Below, in pieces: positions 22,220 through 28,653 of a DNA stretch of 36,633 bases (position 1 is its first letter; every line of letters starts with the position of its first letter). The DNA comes from a virus, in IMG/VR virus record IMGVR_UViG_3300027733_000117, positions 1 to 36,633 of that record, one strand, 5' to 3'. Position numbers and translations under genes: made by a program. The notes under the pieces were generated by a model, which worked only from the letters and a program-made list of their open reading frames with translations, was not told where the DNA came from and searched no databases.

Positions 22220-23077
22220 TTAAAAATCTGCACTATCAGTTGCAATCACTTTGTCTGATTCTACTAAATTTGAATCAGGGTCATAGTCATGCAACTCTTC
22301 GAATGTATAATAATCTTTACAACCATATTCTCCTGTTGCATTAACAATAAATCGCTCGTGCATCTTTAGCTCAGCAGTTTTCCTGAATTTTAAACCTCTC
22401 ACTACATCAGGATTGTTGTAATCAACTAGGCGCATACTCTTGATAGAATATCCAGGAAAGAATGATTTGATAAAGATGTTTTGATATGACTTAGGACCAT
22501 CTTCTTTGTCAACAGTTTTTACTGTAGCTAATGCACCAACAGTTTGTGTAAACTCACCATCAATTTGATCTTTTAAGTCTGTTAAATCACCTGACATAAC
22601 TTTCTTCCAGTCTAGCATAATCTCAGTTTCTAGATCAGAAAAGTCAAGACCTCCCAACCATATACGTACAAATCCTAAAAATTCCTCTTCGCCTATATGT
22701 GCTACACGATTATGACGCTTAGCAAACCATACAGGAAGAAGATCTTCACTACTAGCCCAACTACATACACCAATGTTATTGATATATTGTTTCTTTGTTT
22801 CATCCTTATTAACTTTCTCACCATGTTCTAACCAGAACGTAGCAGTAGTTCTAAAGTCACTGTTTACATCTTGTAACCATACATTAACTTTTAACTTCTT
22901 CTTAACGTCGTCGTAATAGTTAGTTGCGTTACTGTCATCTTTCAATTCTATCCCTAAGATATCTTTGAATTCTTTTGCACTTGGGTTGATAGCAAGTACT
23001 TTTGCTTCAAATATACCAACCTTCTTTGGAAAATCTCCACCTTGTGGGATTTCTCTTTTTGATCCACCTATTGCCAT
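22220..23077 (-). CDS. Probable phage single-stranded-DNA-binding protein
   Basis: 285 residues. The order resembles phage SSBs: a beta-rich N-terminal region with VGIFEAKVLAINPSAKEFKD, a central part with aromatic and basic residues (NNIGVCSWASSEDLLPVWF), a Cys/aromatic segment (EYGCKDYYTFEELHDYD) and an acidic C-terminal tail ending DSADF. An acidic tail ending in Phe is the hallmark used by SSBs to recruit partners. It lies next to the Sak4-like ATPase, whose relatives are known to work with SSBs. The assignment rests on tail, size and neighbourhood rather than on a full OB-fold motif. Confidence 0.65.
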   Translation of the reverse strand: MAIGGSKREIPQGGDFPKKVGIFEAKVLAINPSAKEFKDILGIELKDDSNATNYYDDVKKKLKVNVWLQDVNSDFRTTATFWLEHGEKVNKDETKKQYINNIGVCSWASSEDLLPVWFAKRHNRVAHIGEEEFLGFVRIWLGGLDFSDLETEIMLDWKKVMSGDLTDLKDQIDGEFTQTVGALATVKTVDKEDGPKSYQNIFIKSFFPGYSIKSMRLVDYNNPDVVRGLKFRKTAELKMHERFIVNATGEYGCKDYYTFEELHDYDPDSNLVESDKVIATDSADF

Positions 23078-23086
23078 TGTTTCTAG

Positions 23087-23758
23087 TTATTTATAATATT
23101 CGTCTATTGTGTTTACTACTGTTTGTAAATTATTAGGAATCTTGATGTCAGCAAACATACCATCAGGAGTCTTGGCAGGGAACTTTCTAAACCTATTGGT
23201 TACAAAGTTATACGTACAAGTGCCATCTTTGTTTTCTTCTACATAAGTGTAGAGACACATAGTTAATAGGCCCTCTAATAAGATTTGATTGTCAATCAGC
23301 TTGCCTGCTGTCTTGATTTTGTATCCTATAATCTCTCCACCTTCTTCAATAGTTTCTGGGTGAGTGAAATAGAACACTTTCAAATCGTCACGTAATTTAC
23401 GAGCTTCTTGAAACAAGGCCACCATATCTCTAGCCATGATGCTAAATTTAGTGAACCCAACTTCTGTTGCTCGTGACACAATATTGAAACCCATGATGTA
23501 GTTTGAATCCTCAATCACGATGTTTTTAATGTGTGGTGCTTTCTGAGAAATGTTTTGTAACAATCGAGTGATCTCAACTGCGTCATCAACTTCTCTGTAG
23601 TTCTTCTTTTCTGTATTGTACAGAGTTTCAGAACCTTTAAAAGGTAACTCCTTTTTTGCTACATTGATAATGTAGGTTTCTTCTGGATTTAGGTGCTTAA
23701 TCGATGTCGATTTGCCTGTACCAGTGGATCCAACGATCCCAATCAGTTTACTTGCCAT
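23087..23758 (-). CDS. Sak4-like RecA-fold ATPase
   Basis: The 223-residue P-loop protein has Walker A GSTGTGKST (10-18), Walker B NIVIEDSNY (79-87), a polar FYFTHPE (sensor-like) strand and a GYKIKTAGKLID segment. This matches the short RecA/Rad51-core ATPases called Sak4 in phages, which promote SSB-stimulated single-strand annealing recombination. It lies directly upstream of the SSB-like gene, supporting that role, and would work beside the full RecA. A general AAA NTPase is the alternative. Confidence 0.75.
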   Translation of the reverse strand: MASKLIGIVGSTGTGKSTSIKHLNPEETYIINVAKKELPFKGSETLYNTEKKNYREVDDAVEITRLLQNISQKAPHIKNIVIEDSNYIMGFNIVSRATEVGFTKFSIMARDMVALFQEARKLRDDLKVFYFTHPETIEEGGEIIGYKIKTAGKLIDNQILLEGLLTMCLYTYVEENKDGTCTYNFVTNRFRKFPAKTPDGMFADIKIPNNLQTVVNTIDEYYK

Positions 23759-23795
23759 GTTTAATTTATTTAGTTAATTTACTTACTCTAAGTTA

Positions 23796-24890
23796 CTAAA
23801 TTTCAGAGATATTAACAACTTTAATCTTGTCTTTATCAAAAAATTCAAGTGACTTATTTAACCACTTTTCTTCTACTTCCTCATTGGTGGAGATGATATA
23901 AATCTGTGCTTTCTTGTCTGGATTGTTATATTCCATAGCCATGCATCTATTCACCTTTTGAGCTAGATTCTCAGCGTTACTGTCAAAGTAATTTAAAATC
24001 ACTTTGTTTAAAGGTTTGTATGTAACACCTGTATTACCAATCTTTACAACAGCCATATGGTTTCCTTCTCCTTCTGTAAACTTTTTGAAGCCCTCTTTGT
24101 CAGGCGATTTACTATGGTGTGAAGGGATGCCTAAACTATCTGCAGCATTGGTAGTACCACAAAATACAAGTATACGTTCTTGTTTATACTTGTTTAATAT
24201 TGCCTTAGTCATATTTAACTTAGCAATACTTCCTTGGACGATTCTCATTCTCTTCAGGCGTAACATCATTGTGTCTTTACCCATTTGAGATAATTGATTA
24301 ATCACCCAACTACACGCGTCAAAATGCTTCTTCTCTGTTCTGGCTTTACCCTTAACAGTTTGAACTACCTTATTGTCCAAGGGAACCTTGATTATTGTTA
24401 TTTGATAGTCAACAATAACTCCTTCTTGGATAGCTTGTTCAATAGGGTAGTATGCCAATACAGGAAGATCTAATCTCATGTCAAGCTCAGACTCTGTTGA
24501 GGTTGATAGAGTGCCTGTCAGTCCTAACACTTGATGATTGATTAATGTCAAATCATACAAAGCATCAATCTGCGCATCACTTAACAAATGTATCTCATCA
24601 ATGATCACCATGTCATACTCATTGTTTACATATTTATGTAAAGATAGGTGTGTTGTATAGGTGATTTGTGAATTGTTGTAACTACGTGCTTTGAAATCCT
24701 GTTCCCAACTATTCTTGATTTTAAGGTCAGGATAGGCGATTATGATAGATATATTTGAATTCATTTTTTCCAAAATGTTAATTGTTGTATATATCTTACC
24801 AAACCTTGGACATAGATTTAGGATGCCCCATTTCTTATCTAACCATATCTGTGCAAATTCTTCTTGTCTTTGATTACGAAGGTTGTTCAT
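23796..24890 (-). CDS. SF2 DEAD/DEAH-type helicase with altered Walker A
   Basis: 364 residues, two RecA-like domains. Domain 1: Walker A region CPRFGKIYTT (27-36) where the usual GKT/S is GKI at Ile33, Walker B IIDEIH (96-101), motif III LTGTLS (124-129). Domain 2: ILVFCGTT, IPSHHS and a motif VI-like AQKVNRCMA. It resembles UvsW-like and other short phage SF2 helicases that remodel branched DNA or R-loops. Loss of the Thr/Ser that binds Mg in the P-loop is unusual and could weaken ATPase activity, although Thr35/36 follow. It overlaps the 63-residue gene upstream. Confidence 0.8.
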   Translation of the reverse strand: MNNLRNQRQEEFAQIWLDKKWGILNLCPRFGKIYTTINILEKMNSNISIIIAYPDLKIKNSWEQDFKARSYNNSQITYTTHLSLHKYVNNEYDMVIIDEIHLLSDAQIDALYDLTLINHQVLGLTGTLSTSTESELDMRLDLPVLAYYPIEQAIQEGVIVDYQITIIKVPLDNKVVQTVKGKARTEKKHFDACSWVINQLSQMGKDTMMLRLKRMRIVQGSIAKLNMTKAILNKYKQERILVFCGTTNAADSLGIPSHHSKSPDKEGFKKFTEGEGNHMAVVKIGNTGVTYKPLNKVILNYFDSNAENLAQKVNRCMAMEYNNPDKKAQIYIISTNEEVEEKWLNKSLEFFDKDKIKVVNISEI

Positions 24891-25065
24891 CTTGTGGAGG
24901 TTGTGCTACTTCACCTAAGGAAGCTAGTTGTTCACGTATTTTACTCATTTGAAGTTTAATATCTTCTGCTTCAGCTCTATTATCTGCTGCTACAGCTTTC
25001 ATAAACATGTCATCAAACTTTGTGTACTGCTTCATTAAACTAAAAATTTCGTCTTTTGTTGCCAT
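24874..25065 (-). CDS. Small acidic helical protein, 63 residues
   Basis: The frame begins MATKDEIFSLMKQYTKFDDM and ends with a Pro/Gln-rich acidic tail (VAQPPQDEQPS). Two predicted helices (DEIFSLMKQY; AEAEDIKLQMSKIREQLAS) suggest a helical hairpin or coiled coil. It lies between the replicative helicase and the SF2 helicase and overlaps the latter by 17 bases, so it may be an accessory factor. No family recognised. Confidence 0.65.
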   Translation of the reverse strand: MATKDEIFSLMKQYTKFDDMFMKAVAADNRAEAEDIKLQMSKIREQLASLGEVAQPPQDEQPS

Positions 25066-25076
25066 TGTTTTGTTAT

Positions 25077-26147
25077 TTAAGGTTCTAAAAAATATGTTTT
25101 ATTTACTATTGATTGATAATCATACTCTGTTATATTCTTCATTCTTGGTAGTTCTTTGAACATACCCACTTGACCTAGAAAACCTAGACCAATACGAATA
25201 TCATCCTCACCATAACTATTTTTAATTAGTCTTAGTGAACGATAATACTTACCACCAAATTCATCTTTAAGCCTATCTAAGTCATAACCACTAGGGTCTG
25301 TAACTTTATAACGCATAGGATCAAACAGTGCTAGTACAACATCAGCATCATCTTGTGTTGATGAACTATCCTTGAAGTCTTCTAGCTGTGGTTCTACATC
25401 ACCATTCTTAATCCTCATAGGATTAGCAATGTCACGATTGAACTGACTTACAACTATTGGTGAATATCCATACATATCACGAGCATATCTCAGCTCTTCA
25501 GACATCTTATCGATAGCTGCCTTCTTTGTATTATAATCCTTGGTAACTTTTAATAAACCAATATGATCAATAACAACCAGTGTTACTGTGTTATCTTCAT
25601 CAGGAATATAAACTCTGTTATACTTATCAATCTCTTCTATTCTACCATTAGCTTCAGCATGTTCTTTTAAATGTTTAGCTACGCCTATTGGATTATCTGG
25701 ACCATCAATGATTGTAATGATATCTGACATGCTGCCAATATAGTCTCTCTGTCCTAGAAACAAATCATGCTCATCATGCGTCATCTTCTCCTTCTGCCAA
25801 CCTAATAGTTTACTAACAGGAATGATTATACCAGTATCTAAGAATATCTTTCTAGCTACCCATTTAGCCATCTTGTATGTCTTACTACGCTCCATGGATC
25901 TATATATAATCTTTAGCTTGATATCAGAAGCCTGACCATACTTAGATATATACCAATCAAATGGATTGAGGACATATGCATCATCTATAAAAGATGTCTT
26001 ACCAGAACCTGTTAGACCACCTACAAGAGTGTATATAGACTTCCTGATACCAATGTATCTGTTAAGTCTATCAAAGCCCATAGGTATACCACTGTTCTTA
26101 CCATCAATACCATCTTGTACTGCCTTGGCTAAATCTTGAAATATCAT
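25077..26147 (-). CDS. DnaB-like replicative DNA helicase
   Basis: The 356-residue protein is the RecA-like C-terminal half of DnaB, without the N-terminal helical domain. Visible: Walker A GLTGSGKT (44-51), helicase motif 1a-like YRSMERSKTYKM (82-93), Walker B LVVIDHIGLL (190-199), VVSQFNRD (232-239), and EDFKDSSSTQDDADVVLAL near residue 256, matching DnaB's DLRESGxIEQDADxVL, with Arg replaced by Lys. It forms a hexameric ring that unwinds the fork 5' to 3' and works with the primase encoded downstream. It overlaps the upstream gene by four bases. Confidence 0.88.
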   Translation of the reverse strand: MIFQDLAKAVQDGIDGKNSGIPMGFDRLNRYIGIRKSIYTLVGGLTGSGKTSFIDDAYVLNPFDWYISKYGQASDIKLKIIYRSMERSKTYKMAKWVARKIFLDTGIIIPVSKLLGWQKEKMTHDEHDLFLGQRDYIGSMSDIITIIDGPDNPIGVAKHLKEHAEANGRIEEIDKYNRVYIPDEDNTVTLVVIDHIGLLKVTKDYNTKKAAIDKMSEELRYARDMYGYSPIVVSQFNRDIANPMRIKNGDVEPQLEDFKDSSSTQDDADVVLALFDPMRYKVTDPSGYDLDRLKDEFGGKYYRSLRLIKNSYGEDDIRIGLGFLGQVGMFKELPRMKNITEYDYQSIVNKTYFLEP

Positions 26148-26770
26148 ATATCTGTTGTTCCTACTGGTTTGGGTTTTTCTTCGATTGTGATTCCCTGCTT
26201 TACAAGCTCGATGAATGGTTCAAAGCTTCTTTGTGTCAAATATGTCAAACTGTTCTGCATGTATTTAAGTTTATTCTCTCCTGATTTGTATGAGTTCTCT
26301 TTCTTCTGAAGAACATCAAACTCAACAGCAGCGATTAAATCATCTGCAGTGTACTCTCCCTCTGACAAAATTGCATTGAACTTAAGTCTACAGTTCTCTA
26401 CATCTCTACGTAAAGATCTAGAGCCTGCAAAGCTTTTATCTTTATGCTTGAATGTATCAGTGCCTGGAAATGCTTTCCACCATCTTTGAAAATCTTCAGT
26501 GGCAGGCTTCTTCTTAATGATCTTATCCTTAGGAGCTTCCTCTTTAAGAAACTTAAGAACATTCTTACCTGTTAGTGTGATTTTATTCTCTCCTGATATT
26601 AATCCTTTGCGATAAATACCTTGAGCAAGGATCTCCAGTTTAGGATCTCCATTACATGCATCTTTTAAATCATGGCCTTCCTCCACTAGTTTGAGGAGAA
26701 AGACCATGTCTAAACTAAAACCATTCTTGAGTAACTCTTTAAAATGATAGAGCGTCAATTTTACATTCAT
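26144..26770 (-). CDS. Putative helicase-loader/replication-initiation protein
   Basis: 208 residues. The N-terminal ~75 residues look like a winged-helix unit (FSLDMVFLLKLVEEGHDL, then KGLISGENKITLTGKNVLKF). The C-terminal half has FQRWWKAFPGTDTFKHKDKS, SRSLRRDVENC and YTADDLIAAVEF, a pattern seen in phage replication-associated hypothetical proteins. It directly precedes the DnaB-like helicase in an ATGA overlap, the typical place for an origin-binding or helicase-loading protein. The role is inferred from context and the winged-helix-like start; no ATPase motif is present. Confidence 0.55.
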   Translation of the reverse strand: MNVKLTLYHFKELLKNGFSLDMVFLLKLVEEGHDLKDACNGDPKLEILAQGIYRKGLISGENKITLTGKNVLKFLKEEAPKDKIIKKKPATEDFQRWWKAFPGTDTFKHKDKSFAGSRSLRRDVENCRLKFNAILSEGEYTADDLIAAVEFDVLQKKENSYKSGENKLKYMQNSLTYLTQRSFEPFIELVKQGITIEEKPKPVGTTDI

Positions 26771-27005
26771 AATTTCTAATTATTCTATGATCTATTTTAG
26801 CAATTAAACTTTGAGGAATGCATACATTAATCTTAGCCCTCTCTTGTAGAGATTCTAGATCACATAAATAGACTTTATCGCTCATAAAAGCTTCAATTTG
26901 AGCGATACCTGGGTCATTTAGTGAGCGATAAAATAGCTCCTTCTCCTCTTGCAAATATACTAAATCCTTGAGATTTTCCATCTCATAATCCTCGATATGT
27001 ATCAT
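26739..27005 (-). CDS. Hypothetical protein, 88 residues
   Basis: No family recognised. The protein is acidic, with an N-terminal segment MIHIEDYEMENLKDLVYLQE, a helical middle (DPGIAQIEAFMSDKVY) and a C-terminal strand-rich part (INVCIPQSLIAKIDHRIIRN). It overlaps the next gene by 32 bases and the upstream gene by four. An internal ATG (MENLKDL) is an alternative start. Confidence 0.6.
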   Translation of the reverse strand: MIHIEDYEMENLKDLVYLQEEKELFYRSLNDPGIAQIEAFMSDKVYLCDLESLQERAKINVCIPQSLIAKIDHRIIRNYECKIDALSF

Positions 27006-27208
27006 GATTTATCATTATAATTTTCATACTCTCTAAACTTTGGGTCCAAGGTACGTCCTTCATTATCCCAATAACTTTCACATTTATCCCCCTTACGAGG
27101 TGATTCAGCAAAGACAGATTGTCTAAACTGATTCCATGGTGCTGTGTGCCTGTAGCACTTAAATTTCACAGGACATTCCATGTCCCTACACATTGCTATA
27201 TCAGCCAT
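27002..27208 (-). CDS. Cys-rich small phage protein, 68 residues
   Basis: The opening MADIAMCRDMECPVKFKCYR has four-residue-spaced cysteines (C-x4-C-x4-C) and a fourth in KGDKCESYW, giving a probable zinc or iron-sulfur site. The CPxKxxCYRxTAxxxxxxQSxF pattern is one I recognise from many phage proteins of this size, without assigned function. It overlaps neighbours by four and eight bases. Confidence 0.7.
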   Translation of the reverse strand: MADIAMCRDMECPVKFKCYRHTAPWNQFRQSVFAESPRKGDKCESYWDNEGRTLDPKFREYENYNDKS

Positions 27209-27326
27209 TGCTTTGTTGTTTAATTAATAACATAATCTCTCTAGTTAAAGAACCTGCTGTTTCATTACCATTAAAACTCCAACGTATAATTGCAGCTTCT
27301 ATAGCTCTATATAATTCATTTTCCAT
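27201..27326 (-). CDS. Small helical protein, 41 residues
   Basis: The frame starts at ATG 27326, one base after the previous stop region, and ends TGA at 27201, overlapping the Cys-rich gene's start by eight bases. The product (MENELYRAIEAAIIRWSFNG, then LTREIMLLIKQQSNG) is predicted to be two short amphipathic helices. Tight spacing and amphipathic pattern support it, but no homologue is known to me. Confidence 0.5.
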   Translation of the reverse strand: MENELYRAIEAAIIRWSFNGNETAGSLTREIMLLIKQQSNG

Positions 27327-27327
27327 A

Positions 27328-27879
27328 TTAACAAGCAGCGTAGCCAAAGAATATATACGTCCCTTCTCTCTCTTGTGTAGATCTCTTGTATTTAATACAA
27401 GCTACATTAGCATCTTGATTAGTAAGAATCTTCTCCATGCGTACAAAAGTAGTGGTTTGTTTGTTCTCTGTATACTCACGAGCATATTTAACAGCATCAG
27501 TTTTAGTCTTGAAAGACTTCAACTGTTTGTCTTCCCATCCTGTGTACACATTGTAACGAAGCTCCCACTTACTGGTGCCTTTAACAACAGTGTGATCAAC
27601 AACAGATTTAATCTTGTTGTTGTTCTTTACAGGTGATTCTTCTTCAATAACATAACATTCACGCTTACCTGCATTCTCTAACATATCATCAATAAACTGA
27701 TGTCTTTCTTTCTTACTCTTACGAAATTCAGCAGTGACATCTTTAAAACTAGTTGTTGTACTGATTGTACCATTGTAGGCATCTCTGCCAAATTCTGATT
27801 CTGCTGCTTCTACAGCGAGTGTGTATGCTTCGCTAGCATTCATTCCTCTTTGTCTTGTGATAAAAGCTTCTGCTCCCAT
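27328..27879 (-). CDS. Conserved hypothetical protein, 183 residues
   Basis: The start (MGAEAFITRQRGMNASEAYT, then AESEFGRDAYNGTISTTTSF) matches the GAxxFxxxxxGxxxxEAFxxAxxxAxxxYGxxxYxGTIxxxxxF pattern that I recognise from many phage proteins of unknown function. The centre is charged (RKSKKERHQFIDDML); the C-terminal third (KWELRYNVYTG, then FVRMEKILTNQD) is beta-rich. It is the first gene transcribed after the palindrome-rich non-coding region and so may be an early gene. Confidence 0.7.
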   Translation of the reverse strand: MGAEAFITRQRGMNASEAYTLAVEAAESEFGRDAYNGTISTTTSFKDVTAEFRKSKKERHQFIDDMLENAGKRECYVIEEESPVKNNNKIKSVVDHTVVKGTSKWELRYNVYTGWEDKQLKSFKTKTDAVKYAREYTENKQTTTFVRMEKILTNQDANVACIKYKRSTQEREGTYIFFGYAAC

Positions 27880-27940
27880 GTTTTTTGTGATTTAAAATGT
27901 GTAAAAATTATAAAACAGTGTTGTGTGAAAATTATAATAT

Positions 27941-27958
27941 GTAAACAAAATTGTTTAC
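27941..27958. repeat. Perfect 18-bp palindrome
   Basis: GTAAACAA/TTGTTTAC arms of 8 bp with a central AA. It lies about 60 bases before the start at 27879 and overlaps a possible promoter, so an operator for a dimeric repressor is plausible. Confidence 0.8.
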
Positions 27959-28006
27959 AATATGCCAAAGTCAGTAGTAAAACTGTGACAAATTCAGTAA
28001 TAGAAA

Positions 28007-28028
28007 AGCCCCAGATTTCTCTGAGGCT
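28007..28028 (-). terminator. Terminator-like hairpin
   Basis: A 9-bp stem with one mismatch (AGCCCCAGA / TCTGAGGCT) and loop TTTC is followed on the minus strand by TTTT. It would stop transcription arriving from the polymerase cluster before the next operon begins. Confidence 0.65.
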
Positions 28029-28048
28029 AGTTTAAATAATTCCTAAAA

Positions 28049-28067
28049 TTGGTAGTAATACTACCAA
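28049..28067. repeat. Perfect 19-bp palindrome
   Basis: TTGGTAGTA, a central A, then TACTACCAA: 9-bp perfect arms. An operator-like site. Confidence 0.85.
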
Positions 28068-28129
28068 TGCGCTTATTATTTTCGAATTGCGCCTATTTTT
28101 GTAACAAAACTTGTCAAATTATGTTACAC

Positions 28130-28150
28130 AATTCGACAAATAGTCGAATT
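28130..28150. repeat. 8-bp inverted repeat
   Basis: AATTCGAC at 28130-28137 and GTCGAATT at 28143-28150, spaced by AAATA. The TTCGAATT word also occurs nearby at about 28081, so TCGAA may be a recurrent site. Confidence 0.75.
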
Positions 28151-28170
28151 AATGTGCATTATATTGCACA

Positions 28171-28197
28171 ATAGTTTATATTACTAATATAAACTAT
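28171..28197. repeat. Perfect 27-bp palindrome
   Basis: Arms of 13 bp (ATAGTTTATATTA at 28171-28183, TAATATAAACTAT at 28185-28197) around a single C. This is the longest perfect palindrome seen in the window and is entirely A/T-rich, suited to cruciform extrusion or dimer binding. Confidence 0.9.
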
Positions 28198-28253
28198 ACC
28201 CTTTCGCATATAAAAGTGTAAAATATTGCACTTTTATACCCTTTTGCATATAA
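28195..28253. repeat. 19-bp direct repeat flanking a 10-bp inverted repeat
   Basis: TATACCCTTTCGCATATAA (28195-28213) recurs as TATACCCTTTTGCATATAA (28235-28253) with one mismatch, 40 bp apart. Between and overlapping them, TATAAAAGTG (28209-28218) and CACTTTTATA (28229-28238) form an inverted repeat. The arrangement is iteron-like. Confidence 0.85.
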
Positions 28254-28260
28254 TTTTAAC

Positions 28261-28275
28261 TAACACTTAGTGTTA
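28261..28275. repeat. 7-bp inverted repeat overlapping a stop codon
   Basis: TAACACT, T, AGTGTTA: a 15-bp palindrome whose right arm includes the TAA of the gene at 28273. Confidence 0.75.
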
Positions 28276-28653
28276 ATCATAATATCCTCTAAAGAACTTC
28301 TTAACCTTTTGTAAAAATGTAGGCTGTTGATCTTTAAGTATATGTGCTTCAGGTGGTATTGTTGTGTGGATGTGTGTTGTATCAACCTCTTCTGGATTAT
28401 ACTCACGCAATCCTAAATTAAGCTCGAACCAACTCATTGTTGACTGTGCTCTTGTCTTATTACACTTAAAAGTTTTCTTGATAAGTGGAAGAGCAGCCTT
28501 ACGCCATTCTAATGTTTGTTCTGTTGTCAATGTATACACTCTCCAGAATTCTGGTGTGTCCATTGCGTCCTGATAGGTTAACCCTATCATTTCCATTTGC
28601 ATAGTGACTAACTTTCTGTTAATCTCTTCTCTTTGTTTGTCTGTTCCTGCCAT
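28273..28653 (-). CDS. Hypothetical protein, 126 residues
   Basis: A basic, mostly helical protein. It contains QREEINRKLVTMQMEMIGLT, a WRVYTLTTEQTLEWRKAALP segment and TMSWFELNLGLREYNPEE, a phrase I have seen in small phage proteins near the polymerase. The C-terminal part is Pro/Thr-rich and then basic (FLQKVKKFFRGYYD). No catalytic motif. It starts one base into the polymerase stop (overlap of one base) and so is translated with it. Confidence 0.65.
   Translation of the reverse strand: MAGTDKQREEINRKLVTMQMEMIGLTYQDAMDTPEFWRVYTLTTEQTLEWRKAALPLIKKTFKCNKTRAQSTMSWFELNLGLREYNPEEVDTTHIHTTIPPEAHILKDQQPTFLQKVKKFFRGYYD

Larger units (their letters stand above)
27880..28272. other. Gene-free, AT-rich, palindrome-dense region (origin or control-region candidate)
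   Basis: About 390 bases between two minus-strand clusters hold no convincing gene. They contain at least seven inverted repeats, several of them perfect (listed separately), a 19-bp direct repeat spaced 40 bp, and one terminator-like hairpin. Two further short inverted repeats are present: TGTAAC/GTTACA, and TGTGCA (28153-28158) with TGCACA (28165-28170). No second copy of these elements was seen elsewhere in the window. The density, AT richness and location between polymerase and helicase clusters fit an origin of replication or a multi-operator promoter region. No TAnnTTTG match was found; TATAAT-like sequence occurs on the minus strand ahead of 27879. Confidence 0.6.

Noticed and set aside
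28180-28250. 21-residue minus-strand ORF within the palindrome region
   Set aside because: It is made of the direct and inverted repeats themselves and has no coding signature.
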